From Natronincola ferrireducens (GTDB lineage Bacteria > Bacillota > Clostridia > Peptostreptococcales > Natronincolaceae): DNA of 64,000 bases. The notes beneath the pieces are model-generated. The model did no database searches. It was not told the DNA's origin and saw only the letters and a list, made by a program, of their open reading frames with translations. A program made the translations under genes and the position numbers. Below, one piece after another: positions 53,083 to 61,337 of this stretch (position 1 is its first letter; every line of letters begins with the position of its first letter). The stretch lies in contig NZ_FNFP01000002.1 in NCBI RefSeq assembly GCF_900100845.1, positions 248,001-312,000 on the forward strand, written 5' to 3'.

Positions 53083-53626
53083 AACCTTTATAGCAGTATT
53101 TTTATTAGGCATTGTAATAAAGCTATTAGACGATGAGGTGGATGGAGATAAAGTTCTAAAGGCAGTCTATAGCAGCATTTATAAAGATATTTCAGCATAT
53201 AAACTACCCTATAGTTTGCTATTCGTTAGCTTGACAATGCTATTACAACCTCATCTTGTTTTTTCCTTATTTACTTCTGCATATATGATTGGCATGTTTG
53301 ATTTTCCAAATAAGAAGCTGCCTCTTAAATTAAAATCCTACCAAGAAATAGGAATTATTATTGTATTAAACTTATTTTTAATTCCATTAGAAATTTTCTT
53401 TTTAAGCTTTACAATTATCTTACTTATTCAACTCATCGATGATTTATTAGATTATAAGTATGATTTTAAGTATGGTTATAAAAATTATGTCAATAAATTT
53501 GGTAAAGGAGAGATAATTATTACAAGCTGTATTCTTTTACTTTTATGTTTGATATTATCATGGATAAACACAATAATAATTTTATCCTCAAATTTTTTCA
53601 TAAATTACTTGTATGCTAGAATATAG
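53063..53626 (+). CDS. Small polytopic membrane protein with two Asp-rich motifs (UbiA-like?)
   Basis: This 187-residue protein has about six hydrophobic segments. It carries two acidic motifs at helix ends: LLDDEVDGDK near residue 22 and LIDDLLDYKYD near residue 128. Paired DDxxD-type motifs resemble the diphosphate-binding sites of UbiA-type prenyltransferases, but the protein is much shorter. I do not recognise it as a named family. It starts at TTG 53063, 20 bases inside the GTPase gene, with AGAGGTGA upstream. Confidence 0.65.
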   Translation: MFLEIFKTFIAVFLLGIVIKLLDDEVDGDKVLKAVYSSIYKDISAYKLPYSLLFVSLTMLLQPHLVFSLFTSAYMIGMFDFPNKKLPLKLKSYQEIGIIIVLNLFLIPLEIFFLSFTIILLIQLIDDLLDYKYDFKYGYKNYVNKFGKGEIIITSCILLLLCLILSWINTIIILSSNFFINYLYARI

Positions 53627-53636
53627 GGGGGATATA

Positions 53637-53849
53637 ATGTTATATGGGTACATACTTATTTGTTGTTTGATTATACTATTGATGGGCTATAGCATGGGAC
53701 GGAGAATAGGTATAAAAGAAGGTAATGAAAAGGCATTTAGTAACACAATCATAAGTTTAAAGCTGGACTATTATAATAATAAAAGTTGTCCAATTTGTTC
53801 AAGCAGCCCCGAAAAAAGCGAGGGCGATGACAAACAAAACAAAAGATAA
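53637..53849 (+). CDS. Small single-pass membrane protein with CxxC motif
   Basis: The 70-residue protein has an N-terminal membrane helix (about residues 2-21), a basic patch GRRIGIKEGNEK and a C-terminal SCPICSSS motif that could bind metal or be redox active. I start at ATG 53637 after GGGGGGAT; 53613 would be a TTG inside the previous gene. It is unknown to me. Position in a five-gene operon is its only clue. Confidence 0.65.
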   Translation: MLYGYILICCLIILLMGYSMGRRIGIKEGNEKAFSNTIISLKLDYYNNKSCPICSSSPEKSEGDDKQNKR

Positions 53850-53866
53850 ATAAGGAGGAAAATAAA

Positions 53867-55147
53867 ATGAATTATGATAAAGCTATACTAAAAGAAGCTT
53901 TTGGAATTAGCTCAGATGTTTTAAATAAAGGGGAGATAATAGAGGAAAAGCTATATGATATTTACAGTAATCTTAAAAAAATTAAAGCCTATAATCAATA
54001 TAAAGTCCTGCAGGCTATGCAGGAAAGTAATATAAGTGATCAGCATTTCAACTGGACTACAGGCTATGGTTATAATGATATAGGCCGAGATAAGCTGGAG
54101 GAGGTATATGCTAAGGTTTTTAAAAGCGAGGACGCTATTGTGAGACCAACCATCGCAAATGGGACTCATGCCCTAACCTTATGCTTAACAGCTTTATTGA
54201 ATCCAGGAGATGAGATGGTAGCAGTAACAGGCAAACCCTATGACACACTAGATGAGTTGATTGGGATTCATGGTGACTATAGAGGAAGTCTTAAGAATAT
54301 CGGCGTAAAATATACTCAAATAGATTTTTTGCACAATGGAGAAGTAGACTTTTCTGCTATTAAAAAGGAAGTAACAGAGAAAACTAGATTGGTATATATT
54401 CAACGTTCTACAGGATATGGCTTTAGAAAGGCTATAGATATTGATGCTATTGAAAAAATTGTTACATACATAAAAAATATAAATCCAAATATTTTATGTA
54501 TGGTTGATAACTGTTATGGGGAATTTCTAGAAATAAAAGAACCTACAGAAGTGGGGGTAGATATTTTAGCAGGATCTTTAATTAAAAATCCAGGTGGTGG
54601 ACTTGCTTTATCAGGAGGATATATTGTAGGAAAAAAATCTTTAGTTGAATTGGTTTCGTATAAGCTTACTTCTCCAGGCATTGGAAAGGAATGCGGTCTC
54701 ACCTTTGGATTAACTAGAACAATGTTTCAAGGGCTTTTTTTAGCCCCTCATATTGTTACGGAAGCTGTAAAAGGTGCCATATTCTGTTCTAAACTGTTTG
54801 CAGAAGAAGGCTATGAGGTCAAACCTCAATATAATGAGAAAAGAAGTGATATTATACAAGCTGTAAAATTAGAAAGTGAAGAGAAGGTATTAGCCTTCTG
54901 TAAAGGTATACAGGCAGCTGCACCTATAGATTCATTTGTAACACCAATACCCTGGGATATGCCTGGATATGATGCTCCTATTATTATGGCAGCTGGAGCC
55001 TTTATTCAAGGCTCATCTATAGAACTCAGTGCTGATGCACCAATAAAGCCCCCATATATTGTATACTTTCAAGGAGGTCTAACCTATGAGCATAGTAAAT
55101 TAGGAGCTTTAATGGCACTACAAAATATAAAAAACCTAAAGCTATAA
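53867..55147 (+). CDS. ynbB: PLP-dependent YnbB family enzyme (methionine gamma-lyase / aluminium-resistance type)
   Basis: The 426-residue fold-type I PLP protein shows WTTGYGYNDIGRDKLEEVYA, RPTIANGTHALTLCLTALLNPGDE, DNCYGEFLE and the likely PLP lysine in GSLIKNPGGGLALSGGYIVG. It belongs to the family annotated as aluminium resistance protein; the true reaction is uncertain, though C-S lyase activity is often assumed. ynbB follows spoVK and ynbA in Bacillus, which this cluster mirrors. Confidence 0.85.
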   Translation: MNYDKAILKEAFGISSDVLNKGEIIEEKLYDIYSNLKKIKAYNQYKVLQAMQESNISDQHFNWTTGYGYNDIGRDKLEEVYAKVFKSEDAIVRPTIANGTHALTLCLTALLNPGDEMVAVTGKPYDTLDELIGIHGDYRGSLKNIGVKYTQIDFLHNGEVDFSAIKKEVTEKTRLVYIQRSTGYGFRKAIDIDAIEKIVTYIKNINPNILCMVDNCYGEFLEIKEPTEVGVDILAGSLIKNPGGGLALSGGYIVGKKSLVELVSYKLTSPGIGKECGLTFGLTRTMFQGLFLAPHIVTEAVKGAIFCSKLFAEEGYEVKPQYNEKRSDIIQAVKLESEEKVLAFCKGIQAAAPIDSFVTPIPWDMPGYDAPIIMAAGAFIQGSSIELSADAPIKPPYIVYFQGGLTYEHSKLGALMALQNIKNLKL

Positions 55148-55163
55148 AAGAAAACTTAGAAAA

Positions 55164-55202
55164 AAAAATTTAGGGAGACCCACAAGGGCTCCCTAAATTT
55201 TT
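55164..55202. terminator. Bidirectional terminator between ynbB and lexA
   Basis: A 14-bp perfect stem (55164-55177 with 55189-55202) carries A-runs and T-runs on its outer arms. CCC/GGG pairs lie inside. It serves both convergent genes and overlaps the lexA stop codon. Confidence 0.85.
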
Positions 55203-55819
55203 CTAAATACTCCTATTACTTTTCCTAGTATCGTAACATCTATAACCCTAATGGGCTCCATAAATTTATTTTCTGGTTGTAATCTTATATGATCAATTTC
55301 ACGATAAAATCTTTTCACGGTAGCTCCATCATCTAACAAAGCTACTACAATATCACTATTAGAGGCATAGGACTGCCTTCGAACAATAACATAATCTCCA
55401 TCCAAGATTCCCGCTTCAATCATACTATCTCCTTTAACCGACAGCATAAAAACGTCTTCATCTTTATGATTTATAAAATCAGCTGGGAGGGGAAAGGTTT
55501 CTTCTATATTTTCTACAGCTAAAATAGGTTGCCCCGCTGTAACCTTTCCAATAATAGGAACATTTATTATTTCTTTATGTAGTTTATAGTCATAGTTATA
55601 GTCATTATCTAAAATTTCTATTGCTCTTGGTTTGGTAGGATCTTTACGAATATATCCTTTTTCTTCTAGTTTACTTAAATGCCCATGGACAGTAGATGTG
55701 GATTTTAATCCCACAGCTTGGCATATTTCTCTTACTGAAGGAGGATACCCCTTGGAACTGATTTCATTTTTCATGTATTGTAAAATTTGAAGTTGTTTAC
55801 TATTTAAATCTTCATACAT
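55193..55819 (-). CDS. lexA: SOS repressor LexA
   Basis: The 208-residue protein represses SOS genes until RecA filaments trigger self-cleavage. The N-terminal winged helix reads [32 protein letters not shown]. The cleavage site Ala-Gly is in [11 protein letters not shown], the catalytic Ser in [11 protein letters not shown] and the Lys in [11 protein letters not shown]. All key residues are present. GAGAGGAGTC precedes the ATG. Its promoter has its own LexA box. Confidence 0.97.
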   Translation of the reverse strand: MYEDLNSKQLQILQYMKNEISSKGYPPSVREICQAVGLKSTSTVHGHLSKLEEKGYIRKDPTKPRAIEILDNDYNYDYKLHKEIINVPIIGKVTAGQPILAVENIEETFPLPADFINHKDEDVFMLSVKGDSMIEAGILDGDYVIVRRQSYASNSDIVVALLDDGATVKRFYREIDHIRLQPENKFMEPIRVIDVTILGKVIGVFRKI

Positions 55820-55862
55820 TTATATAAAGACTCCTCTCTAATCTAATATATACTTATTAGTT

Positions 55863-55902
55863 AGTATATCATATATATACAGCATTATCAAACATTTGTT
55901 CG
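55863..55902 (-). promoter_or_regulatory. lexA promoter with LexA box
   Basis: On the minus strand: TTGATA (55891-55886), 17-base spacer, TATACT (55868-55863). Overlapping the -35 element is CGAACAAATGTTTG (55902-55889), which fits the Bacillus DinR box except the last base. This predicts negative autoregulation of lexA. The operator position (-35) differs from recA, where it lies at the start of transcription. Confidence 0.85.
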
Positions 55903-55920
55903 TGGTAGGAGAGTAGTATA

Positions 55921-57042
55921 CTAATTCTCGTCTAACCACTCAAAATTTTTAACGATTTCTCGCTTTACATTTTTTTTGTGAGCTGCATATAACTGTGTTG
56001 TTGTAACATTATCATGGTCAAGAAGATTCTGTACATCATATATAGAAAATCCCTGCTGTATTAAAGAAGTAGCCGCTGTAGCTCTTAATTTATGGGGGCT
56101 ATATCCATTATTCTTACTAGTTCCTAAAGCCAAAGATGTATATTTTTTTACTAGATTACGAATAGCCCTAATAGTCATACGTTTGTTTTGCATTGATAAA
56201 AATAGAGCATCTTTATCGGCTTCATTCACAGTATTTTCAGGAGCTCGTTCATTTCTAATATACTCTTTAATAACTTTTTCACAGGTTTTGTTTAGAGGCA
56301 TTAATACTTCCTTACTACGTTTGCGATAAATTCTAAAATCTCCTCTGTTAAAATTAAAAGAAGAAATATTTAGCTGTTGCAATTCGCTTACCCTAAGCCC
56401 ATAGGTAACAAATAAGATAATAATTGCTTTATCTCTAAGCTTTGTCTTTTCCCAATATACTTTTTCCTTCTCTGTAAAGCCTTCTCCCGTCTCAACAAAG
56501 TCTAGCATTTTGGCAACCTCATCTATTTCTAATCGTTTTATGGCATCAGGCTGAGGTTTAGGTAATCTAATAGGATTAAAACCATCCGTTATATTTTTTT
56601 CTAAAATTTCATCTCTATACAAAAACTTAAACAGAACTGATAAAGAAGATTTCTTTCTGGCTAATGATCTATTTCTATTTTCAATTATTTTAACAAACTC
56701 ATCTCGTTCCATTGTATATCTAGAACAATAGTCTCCTAAAAAACGATTAATATCTTTAGCAGAGATTTTATTAAAATCTTCAATGGAAATAGCAGTAGCA
56801 GTGGGAGCCTCAGTAAGAGATGACTCATTAACTAAATACTTGCAAAAAAATAATACATCTTCTAAATAAGCTAGACGGGTGGAGAGAGCCACACCGCTTT
56901 TTAAATAAAGGAAGAAGTCTCTCATAAAAGAAGGGAGTTGCCTTTCAATTTCCAAGCATCTTTCAATGATTTCATTTTCCTTTAACACAATATTGTTGGG
57001 TTTGTCAGACTTATTATGTATAGATAGTTTGTTTTTTACCAT
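55921..57042 (-). CDS. Tyrosine recombinase (XerC/XerD-like)
   Basis: The 373-residue protein has an N-terminal SAM-like core-binding domain (about 35-150) and a catalytic domain. Seen are TYGLRVSELQQL (Arg I), SPHKLRATAATSLIQQG (HxxR) and LLDHDNVTTTQLYAAH (His and the nucleophilic Tyr). The N-terminal extension of about 35 polar residues makes it longer than XerC or XerD and nearer in size to single-recombinase XerS/XerH systems. GGAGTGA precedes the ATG. No phage or IS genes surround it, so a housekeeping role is likelier than an integrase. Confidence 0.85.
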   Translation of the reverse strand: MVKNKLSIHNKSDKPNNIVLKENEIIERCLEIERQLPSFMRDFFLYLKSGVALSTRLAYLEDVLFFCKYLVNESSLTEAPTATAISIEDFNKISAKDINRFLGDYCSRYTMERDEFVKIIENRNRSLARKKSSLSVLFKFLYRDEILEKNITDGFNPIRLPKPQPDAIKRLEIDEVAKMLDFVETGEGFTEKEKVYWEKTKLRDKAIIILFVTYGLRVSELQQLNISSFNFNRGDFRIYRKRSKEVLMPLNKTCEKVIKEYIRNERAPENTVNEADKDALFLSMQNKRMTIRAIRNLVKKYTSLALGTSKNNGYSPHKLRATAATSLIQQGFSIYDVQNLLDHDNVTTTQLYAAHKKNVKREIVKNFEWLDEN

Positions 57043-57945
57043 AAAATCACTCCTTGCTATAATCTATTTTAAAATGTATAAGAAGGGAAGGCAATAAGTA
57101 TTTTGTAATAATTTTTAAAAATAACAGAAAATAAAGTTAAAATATAAATGAATTTAATTCTCCCTATTAACTATTCCCTAAATATACATTTAAAGAATAG
57201 TTGATAGGGAGAGATTTGCCACTATTCTTTACACTTATATATGTTCTAAATTACTACTATTTAAGTTCCCTTACTTTACTCCCCACTTTACTATTAAAAT
57301 AACATTTATTAATTGCGTTGGTTAATATGTGACACTCAGTATCCAGAAATGAGATTTATAATATAATCAGGACTTTTTATGTAAAATTAAGCAAATTAGT
57401 TTTTAAATTTTTTATAATTAGCTTCAAGATATTTCATCAATATTTTGGGAGTTTTTTAATACAAACTATTATTATTTATCAAGGTTGATTTGTCGTTATT
57501 ATTCTTCAAATTTCTTATATATCTACAACTTTGTAGATTTTTATCAAAAATTATAGTGATTTTTCTCGACATTAGTCTCAAATTAAATGTCGAAGTCATC
57601 CTTTCGTTTTTATATCCTTTCGACAATATTCTTATTTGTATACACGAATAAAACAACACTGCCTAACGCTTTAAATGTCGTTGGTATATTTATACGCGTA
57701 TATTCATACATTCTTTCTTTGTGGATCTAACCTAAAGCTTCTGGTTTTAAAAAAGTTCTTTTTTAATTGATAACATTTATCATATGATAGATGGCTGTTG
57801 TCTTTGTAAATCACAGCAAGTACCCTATCCTTCACTTGTTTTAAACAACAAATTACTAATCCATTACTAAATTAAAATAAGATTCTATATTTAACTGTTT
57901 TTTATCTTAACATATTTGGGTATATTAATATTTGAGGTGATTAAC
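57043..57945. other. Gene-poor divergent region of about 900 bases
   Basis: No credible gene is visible. An 18-bp hairpin lies at 57159-57212 (CTCCCTATT.../...GATAGGGAG). TCGACATT (57566-57573) and AATGTCGA (57586-57593) form an inverted repeat. TGATAA/TTATCA occurs near 57769-57783. The frame at 57456-57659 on the minus strand has no supporting site. It should contain promoters for the recombinase (minus) and uvsE (plus); I cannot place them confidently. Confidence 0.5.
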
Positions 57946-58920
57946 TTGAAAATTAGATTAGGTTATGTAGCAATAGCTTTAAATATTCATGAAGGTTCCC
58001 CAAACAAAACTGTAACCTATAAAACCTTTTCTCAGCTTCCCGATGATGAAACGAAGCTGTATAAACTTAAATCTCTTACAAAGAAAAATTTGGAAACAAC
58101 AAAAAGAATTCTTATATATAACAAAGCCCATAACATTGCTTTATATCGTTTTACCTCTAAGCTAGTGCCCTTGGCTACTCACCCGGAGGTAATACAATGG
58201 GATTATATTCAGGAATTTAATAATTTATATAAAGATATTGGAAAATTTATTCTAGGCAATAAACTTAGGGTAAGTGCTCATCCTGATCATTTCACTCTGA
58301 TTAATACTCCAGATGAGAAGGTTTTAAAAGCTTCACTACAGGATTTAGAGTATCATGTGAAGGTTTTTGAAGCTATGGATTTAAATCATCAGGATGGTAA
58401 GCTTGTTCTACATATTGGGGGAACTTATGGCAATAAAAAAGTAGCCACCGATAGATTTATTGGTAATTTTAAAGAATTAAGTCCAAGGTATAAAAATCGT
58501 ATTATTTTAGAAAACGATGATAAATCCTTTACTGCTAAAGAAGTACTTGAAATATGTGAATACTTGCAAATTCCAATGGTGTTAGATATTCATCATCACT
58601 GGTGCAACAACAACGGTGAAAACATTAGAGAGCTAATACCATTTATTTTTGACACATGGAAAGGAGAAAAGCATCCTCCTAAAATTCATGCTTCAAGTCC
58701 TAAGGATAATAAAAATATTAGAGCTCATGCCGATTATTTAGACTTAGATTTTTTGATGGGTTTTATTAATGATGCAAAAAATCATGGATGTGACTTTGAT
58801 ATTATGATTGAAGCTAAAAAAAAGGACTTGGCACTATTTAAACTAATGGAGGATTTCAAACAAATTCAAAAAGAGGCAAATATAGATATATTAAACGAAG
58901 CTACTATTCAAATAAATTAA
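57946..58920 (+). CDS. uvsE: UV DNA damage endonuclease
   Basis: This TIM-barrel enzyme nicks 5' to UV photoproducts. The 324-residue protein shows the opening IRLGYVAIALNI, ISAHPDHF-like VSAHPDHFTLINTP, VLHIGGTYGNKKVATDRFI, RIILENDDKSFTAKEVL, LDIHHHWCN and IMIEAKKKDLAL, which supply the His/Glu/Asp metal ligands. I start at TTG 57946, after GAGGTGAT. It is monocistronic. I found no LexA box upstream. Confidence 0.93.
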   Translation: MKIRLGYVAIALNIHEGSPNKTVTYKTFSQLPDDETKLYKLKSLTKKNLETTKRILIYNKAHNIALYRFTSKLVPLATHPEVIQWDYIQEFNNLYKDIGKFILGNKLRVSAHPDHFTLINTPDEKVLKASLQDLEYHVKVFEAMDLNHQDGKLVLHIGGTYGNKKVATDRFIGNFKELSPRYKNRIILENDDKSFTAKEVLEICEYLQIPMVLDIHHHWCNNNGENIRELIPFIFDTWKGEKHPPKIHASSPKDNKNIRAHADYLDLDFLMGFINDAKNHGCDFDIMIEAKKKDLALFKLMEDFKQIQKEANIDILNEATIQIN

Positions 58921-58952
58921 CAGGGGTTTTGTTTCCCCTGTTAATTTATTTG
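58909..58952. terminator. Bidirectional terminator after uvsE
   Basis: An 18-bp perfect stem (58909-58926 with 58935-58952) has loop TTTTGTTT. It contains the uvsE stop codon and separates it from the convergent flavoprotein gene. Confidence 0.85.
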
Positions 58953-58960
58953 CTATTGTT

Positions 58961-60247
58961 TTAGACTAATTTCTCACAGTATATATTTAATAGATTAAGT
59001 CTATCTATTTTATTGCTTAATAATTTAGTATCTGTAGTGTATAAATTTAATTGCTTCATTCGTTTAAAATAATCTCCCCCTGCAAAAGTGTATCTTCTTT
59101 TTAATCCTTCTTCTTTTAGAATTTCTTCATTAGCATAAGCAATTATATCTCCTGATGCAAGATTTCTAGGAAGCTCTAGTAATGGCATTCCCAATAAAGT
59201 TCGAACTGCATTGTGACCTGCAAGACTACCGGTTACGATGGCTTCAGTATGACCAACAAAGAGTCCCCCCTTCTCTCCCCCGCATAGTAAATTATCTAAT
59301 CCATCAACCTTCATACCATTATTACGTGGAGCTATAGATAAATATCGAATAGAGTTCCCTATTCCCCCTGCATATGGATCCTCAAAACGTACATTCTCAA
59401 AACCTGGTAGCTTTCTTAATTTTTCTAATGGATAGAATGGTGCCATTAATTTTGCATGACCTGTATCCAGCAATACAAGATTTTCTGCATATTCCTTTAA
59501 CGCATATTGTTGGCATACCTTCATATTTAACTTATCCATGTTCACATCTTCTTTAGGTACTGGAATTACAAATACTCCTTTTTTATTTAGTTCCTCTACT
59601 ATTTCCTTAGATAGAGAGTCCTTATTCAATTTGCAGGAACCACTAAAGGCTCCAAAGGAACCATTAGATCTTTGACCTAATATATCCTCTACACCAGCCT
59701 TATAACTTAAACTAACTCTAGGACCAAAAGAGGGACATCTTAGGATACACATAGCACACCCATTTCCATACTTTAAACAATTACCCATAGGTCCAGTGGA
59801 TCCTGTTGTTTCAATAAATACATCACCCTCTACAATACTGTTATCTTGAAGCTTAATAGCTGCTATTTTATTATCCTGCTTTATAACATCTATGACTCTT
59901 TGTTGAAAATATATTTTAATACCCTTGTATTCTAATAATCTTCTAACTCTAGGCTCTATAATAGTTACATCATAGAGATTTGCATGTTGATGACCTGGAA
60001 AATCGATGTTTTTGTGTCTAGAACAATTATCACATAACTCAAAAAGTTCGTTTGCTCCCAGCAAAATTGATTCTTCAGTAGCTGTATAACGACCATTATT
60101 TCTCATAATCCCTCCCACATTACCTAAACCTAACACCATATCAGTTCGTTCGTATACAACTACATTGGCACCAGCTTTTTTCGCTGTTATAGCAGCTGCA
60201 CAGCCAGCCCAGCCCCCACCTATAATAACTACTTTAGTTTTTGTCAT
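58961..60247 (-). CDS. FAD-dependent oxidoreductase, GidA/TrmFO-like
   Basis: The 428-residue protein has VVIIGGGWAGCAAAITAKKAGANVVVYER (Rossmann dinucleotide motif, seen as IGGGWAGCAAA), an ETTGSTGPMGN second motif, a Cys cluster NGCAMCILRCPSFGPRVSL and a C-terminal GGLFVGHTEAIVTGSLAGHNAVR, typical of the GidA/TrmFO superfamily. It is not TrmFO itself. Its gene follows a PyrK-like gene by 13 bases, so the two form an electron-transfer pair. Substrate is unknown. Confidence 0.8.
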   Translation of the reverse strand: MTKTKVVIIGGGWAGCAAAITAKKAGANVVVYERTDMVLGLGNVGGIMRNNGRYTATEESILLGANELFELCDNCSRHKNIDFPGHQHANLYDVTIIEPRVRRLLEYKGIKIYFQQRVIDVIKQDNKIAAIKLQDNSIVEGDVFIETTGSTGPMGNCLKYGNGCAMCILRCPSFGPRVSLSYKAGVEDILGQRSNGSFGAFSGSCKLNKDSLSKEIVEELNKKGVFVIPVPKEDVNMDKLNMKVCQQYALKEYAENLVLLDTGHAKLMAPFYPLEKLRKLPGFENVRFEDPYAGGIGNSIRYLSIAPRNNGMKVDGLDNLLCGGEKGGLFVGHTEAIVTGSLAGHNAVRTLLGMPLLELPRNLASGDIIAYANEEILKEEGLKRRYTFAGGDYFKRMKQLNLYTTDTKLLSNKIDRLNLLNIYCEKLV

Positions 60248-60260
60248 AAGAAATCCCCTC

Positions 60261-61199
60261 CTAACTTTGACTTTTTACTATTTGGGTTTTACAGGTACGA
60301 ATAGGGATTCCATTTATATCATACATAGTACATGAACCACAAATCCCTTCCCCACAACACAACTCATTATTGTTTGTTCTTACTACATTCATACCCTCTA
60401 GTTTTTCAATTGAAGAAAACAATCTGCTCTTCAAATAATCAGATCCTCCTAAAAAAACAACACCATAGGTTTTAGTGTCCAACTGTTTTTCTAAAGCCTT
60501 TGTTCCTTCGGACTCATATAAATTGCATTCTATTGTTGAGTTTATGTCACAGTATTCTTCTATGAAATTATAATTTATTGATCCTCTGTCCAGTATCAAA
60601 TCTATATTATTGTTATTTCTTAAAAGATAATGAATTACGAGAATTGCTGGTGCTTGAGCAATTCCTCTAGCTATGATTAAACAATTGGTATTTTGTGTCT
60701 GCTTTAAATATTCTAGTCCAAATACTCCATTCCAATAAGGACCCCTTATTAACATATAGTTATCTGCACTTTTAATGGTTTTTGTTTTTACACCATGAAT
60801 TTCTACTGCTATTTTTATATAATCTCTTCTGCTATCAACACTCATTACAGAGATGGGAATATCAAAATATTGACCAAAATTTTCATTACGAATAAAAATG
60901 TAAGAGCCAGGTTGATTTACCTGCCTAGCTAATGTATGAGGGACTTTTAATGTGAAAACTATGAGTCGATCCCCTAACTCCTCTCGTTCTGTAATTTCAG
61001 CCCTAATATCCCCTCTAGGATTCTTCTTTTTATGACCTTCAAATGTAAATGCTTGATAAATACATACACCTCTCCAATCGCAGTCGCAAAATTCCTTTTC
61101 TTGTAAATGTGAACAAGTAATGCAATCCATAGTTTCAGCTAAATAACATGGACAATAATCACTCCCAGCATCAATACACTGCCAACGGTGCTCGCTCAT
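60261..61199 (-). CDS. PyrK-like electron transfer protein with extra N-terminal Cys-rich domain
   Basis: The 312-residue protein has a ferredoxin-reductase-type FAD/NAD core as in dihydroorotate dehydrogenase PyrK (QVNQPGSYIFIRN, DIPISVM, LIIARGIAQAPAIL). A C-terminal 2Fe-2S motif reads CCGEGICGSCTM with a final Cys in RTCKTQ. In front is an unusual ~50-residue domain with eight cysteines (CIDAGSDYCPCYL, CITC, FCDCDWRGVC) that PyrK lacks, perhaps a further metal centre. It likely passes electrons to or from the flavoprotein encoded next. Confidence 0.82.
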   Translation of the reverse strand: MSEHRWQCIDAGSDYCPCYLAETMDCITCSHLQEKEFCDCDWRGVCIYQAFTFEGHKKKNPRGDIRAEITEREELGDRLIVFTLKVPHTLARQVNQPGSYIFIRNENFGQYFDIPISVMSVDSRRDYIKIAVEIHGVKTKTIKSADNYMLIRGPYWNGVFGLEYLKQTQNTNCLIIARGIAQAPAILVIHYLLRNNNNIDLILDRGSINYNFIEEYCDINSTIECNLYESEGTKALEKQLDTKTYGVVFLGGSDYLKSRLFSSIEKLEGMNVVRTNNNELCCGEGICGSCTMYDINGIPIRTCKTQIVKSQS

Positions 61200-61290
61200 A
61201 CTTTCCCTCCTTCTTCCATCAAAAACATACTATAATATTAGAATATTTTTTTAAGGCAATTGTGTTACAAAGTTTTATGAGAAACCACCA

Positions 61291-61320
61291 CAAAAAAGCA
61301 GCTATTGCTATTAGCTGCTT
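61291..61320 (-). terminator. Terminator after dacF (minus strand)
   Basis: AAGCAGCTA (61320-61312 on the minus strand) pairs with TAGCTGCTT (61304-61296), followed by four more T residues. Confidence 0.8.
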
Positions 61321-61337
61321 AGTTCTTTTATTTGACT

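Noticed and set aside
55921-57042. Phage integrase marking a prophage or integrative element
   Set aside because: Flanks are lexA and uvsE, with no tRNA, attachment duplicates, phage or conjugation genes and no base-composition shift.
57377-57387. TTATGTAAAAT, like one arm of a dif recombination site
   Set aside because: No matching inverted arm six bases upstream; it is likely chance in AT-rich sequence.
57456-57659. 67-codon minus-strand frame in the gene-poor region
   Set aside because: No ribosome-binding site, no recognisable protein character and AT-rich composition typical of chance frames.
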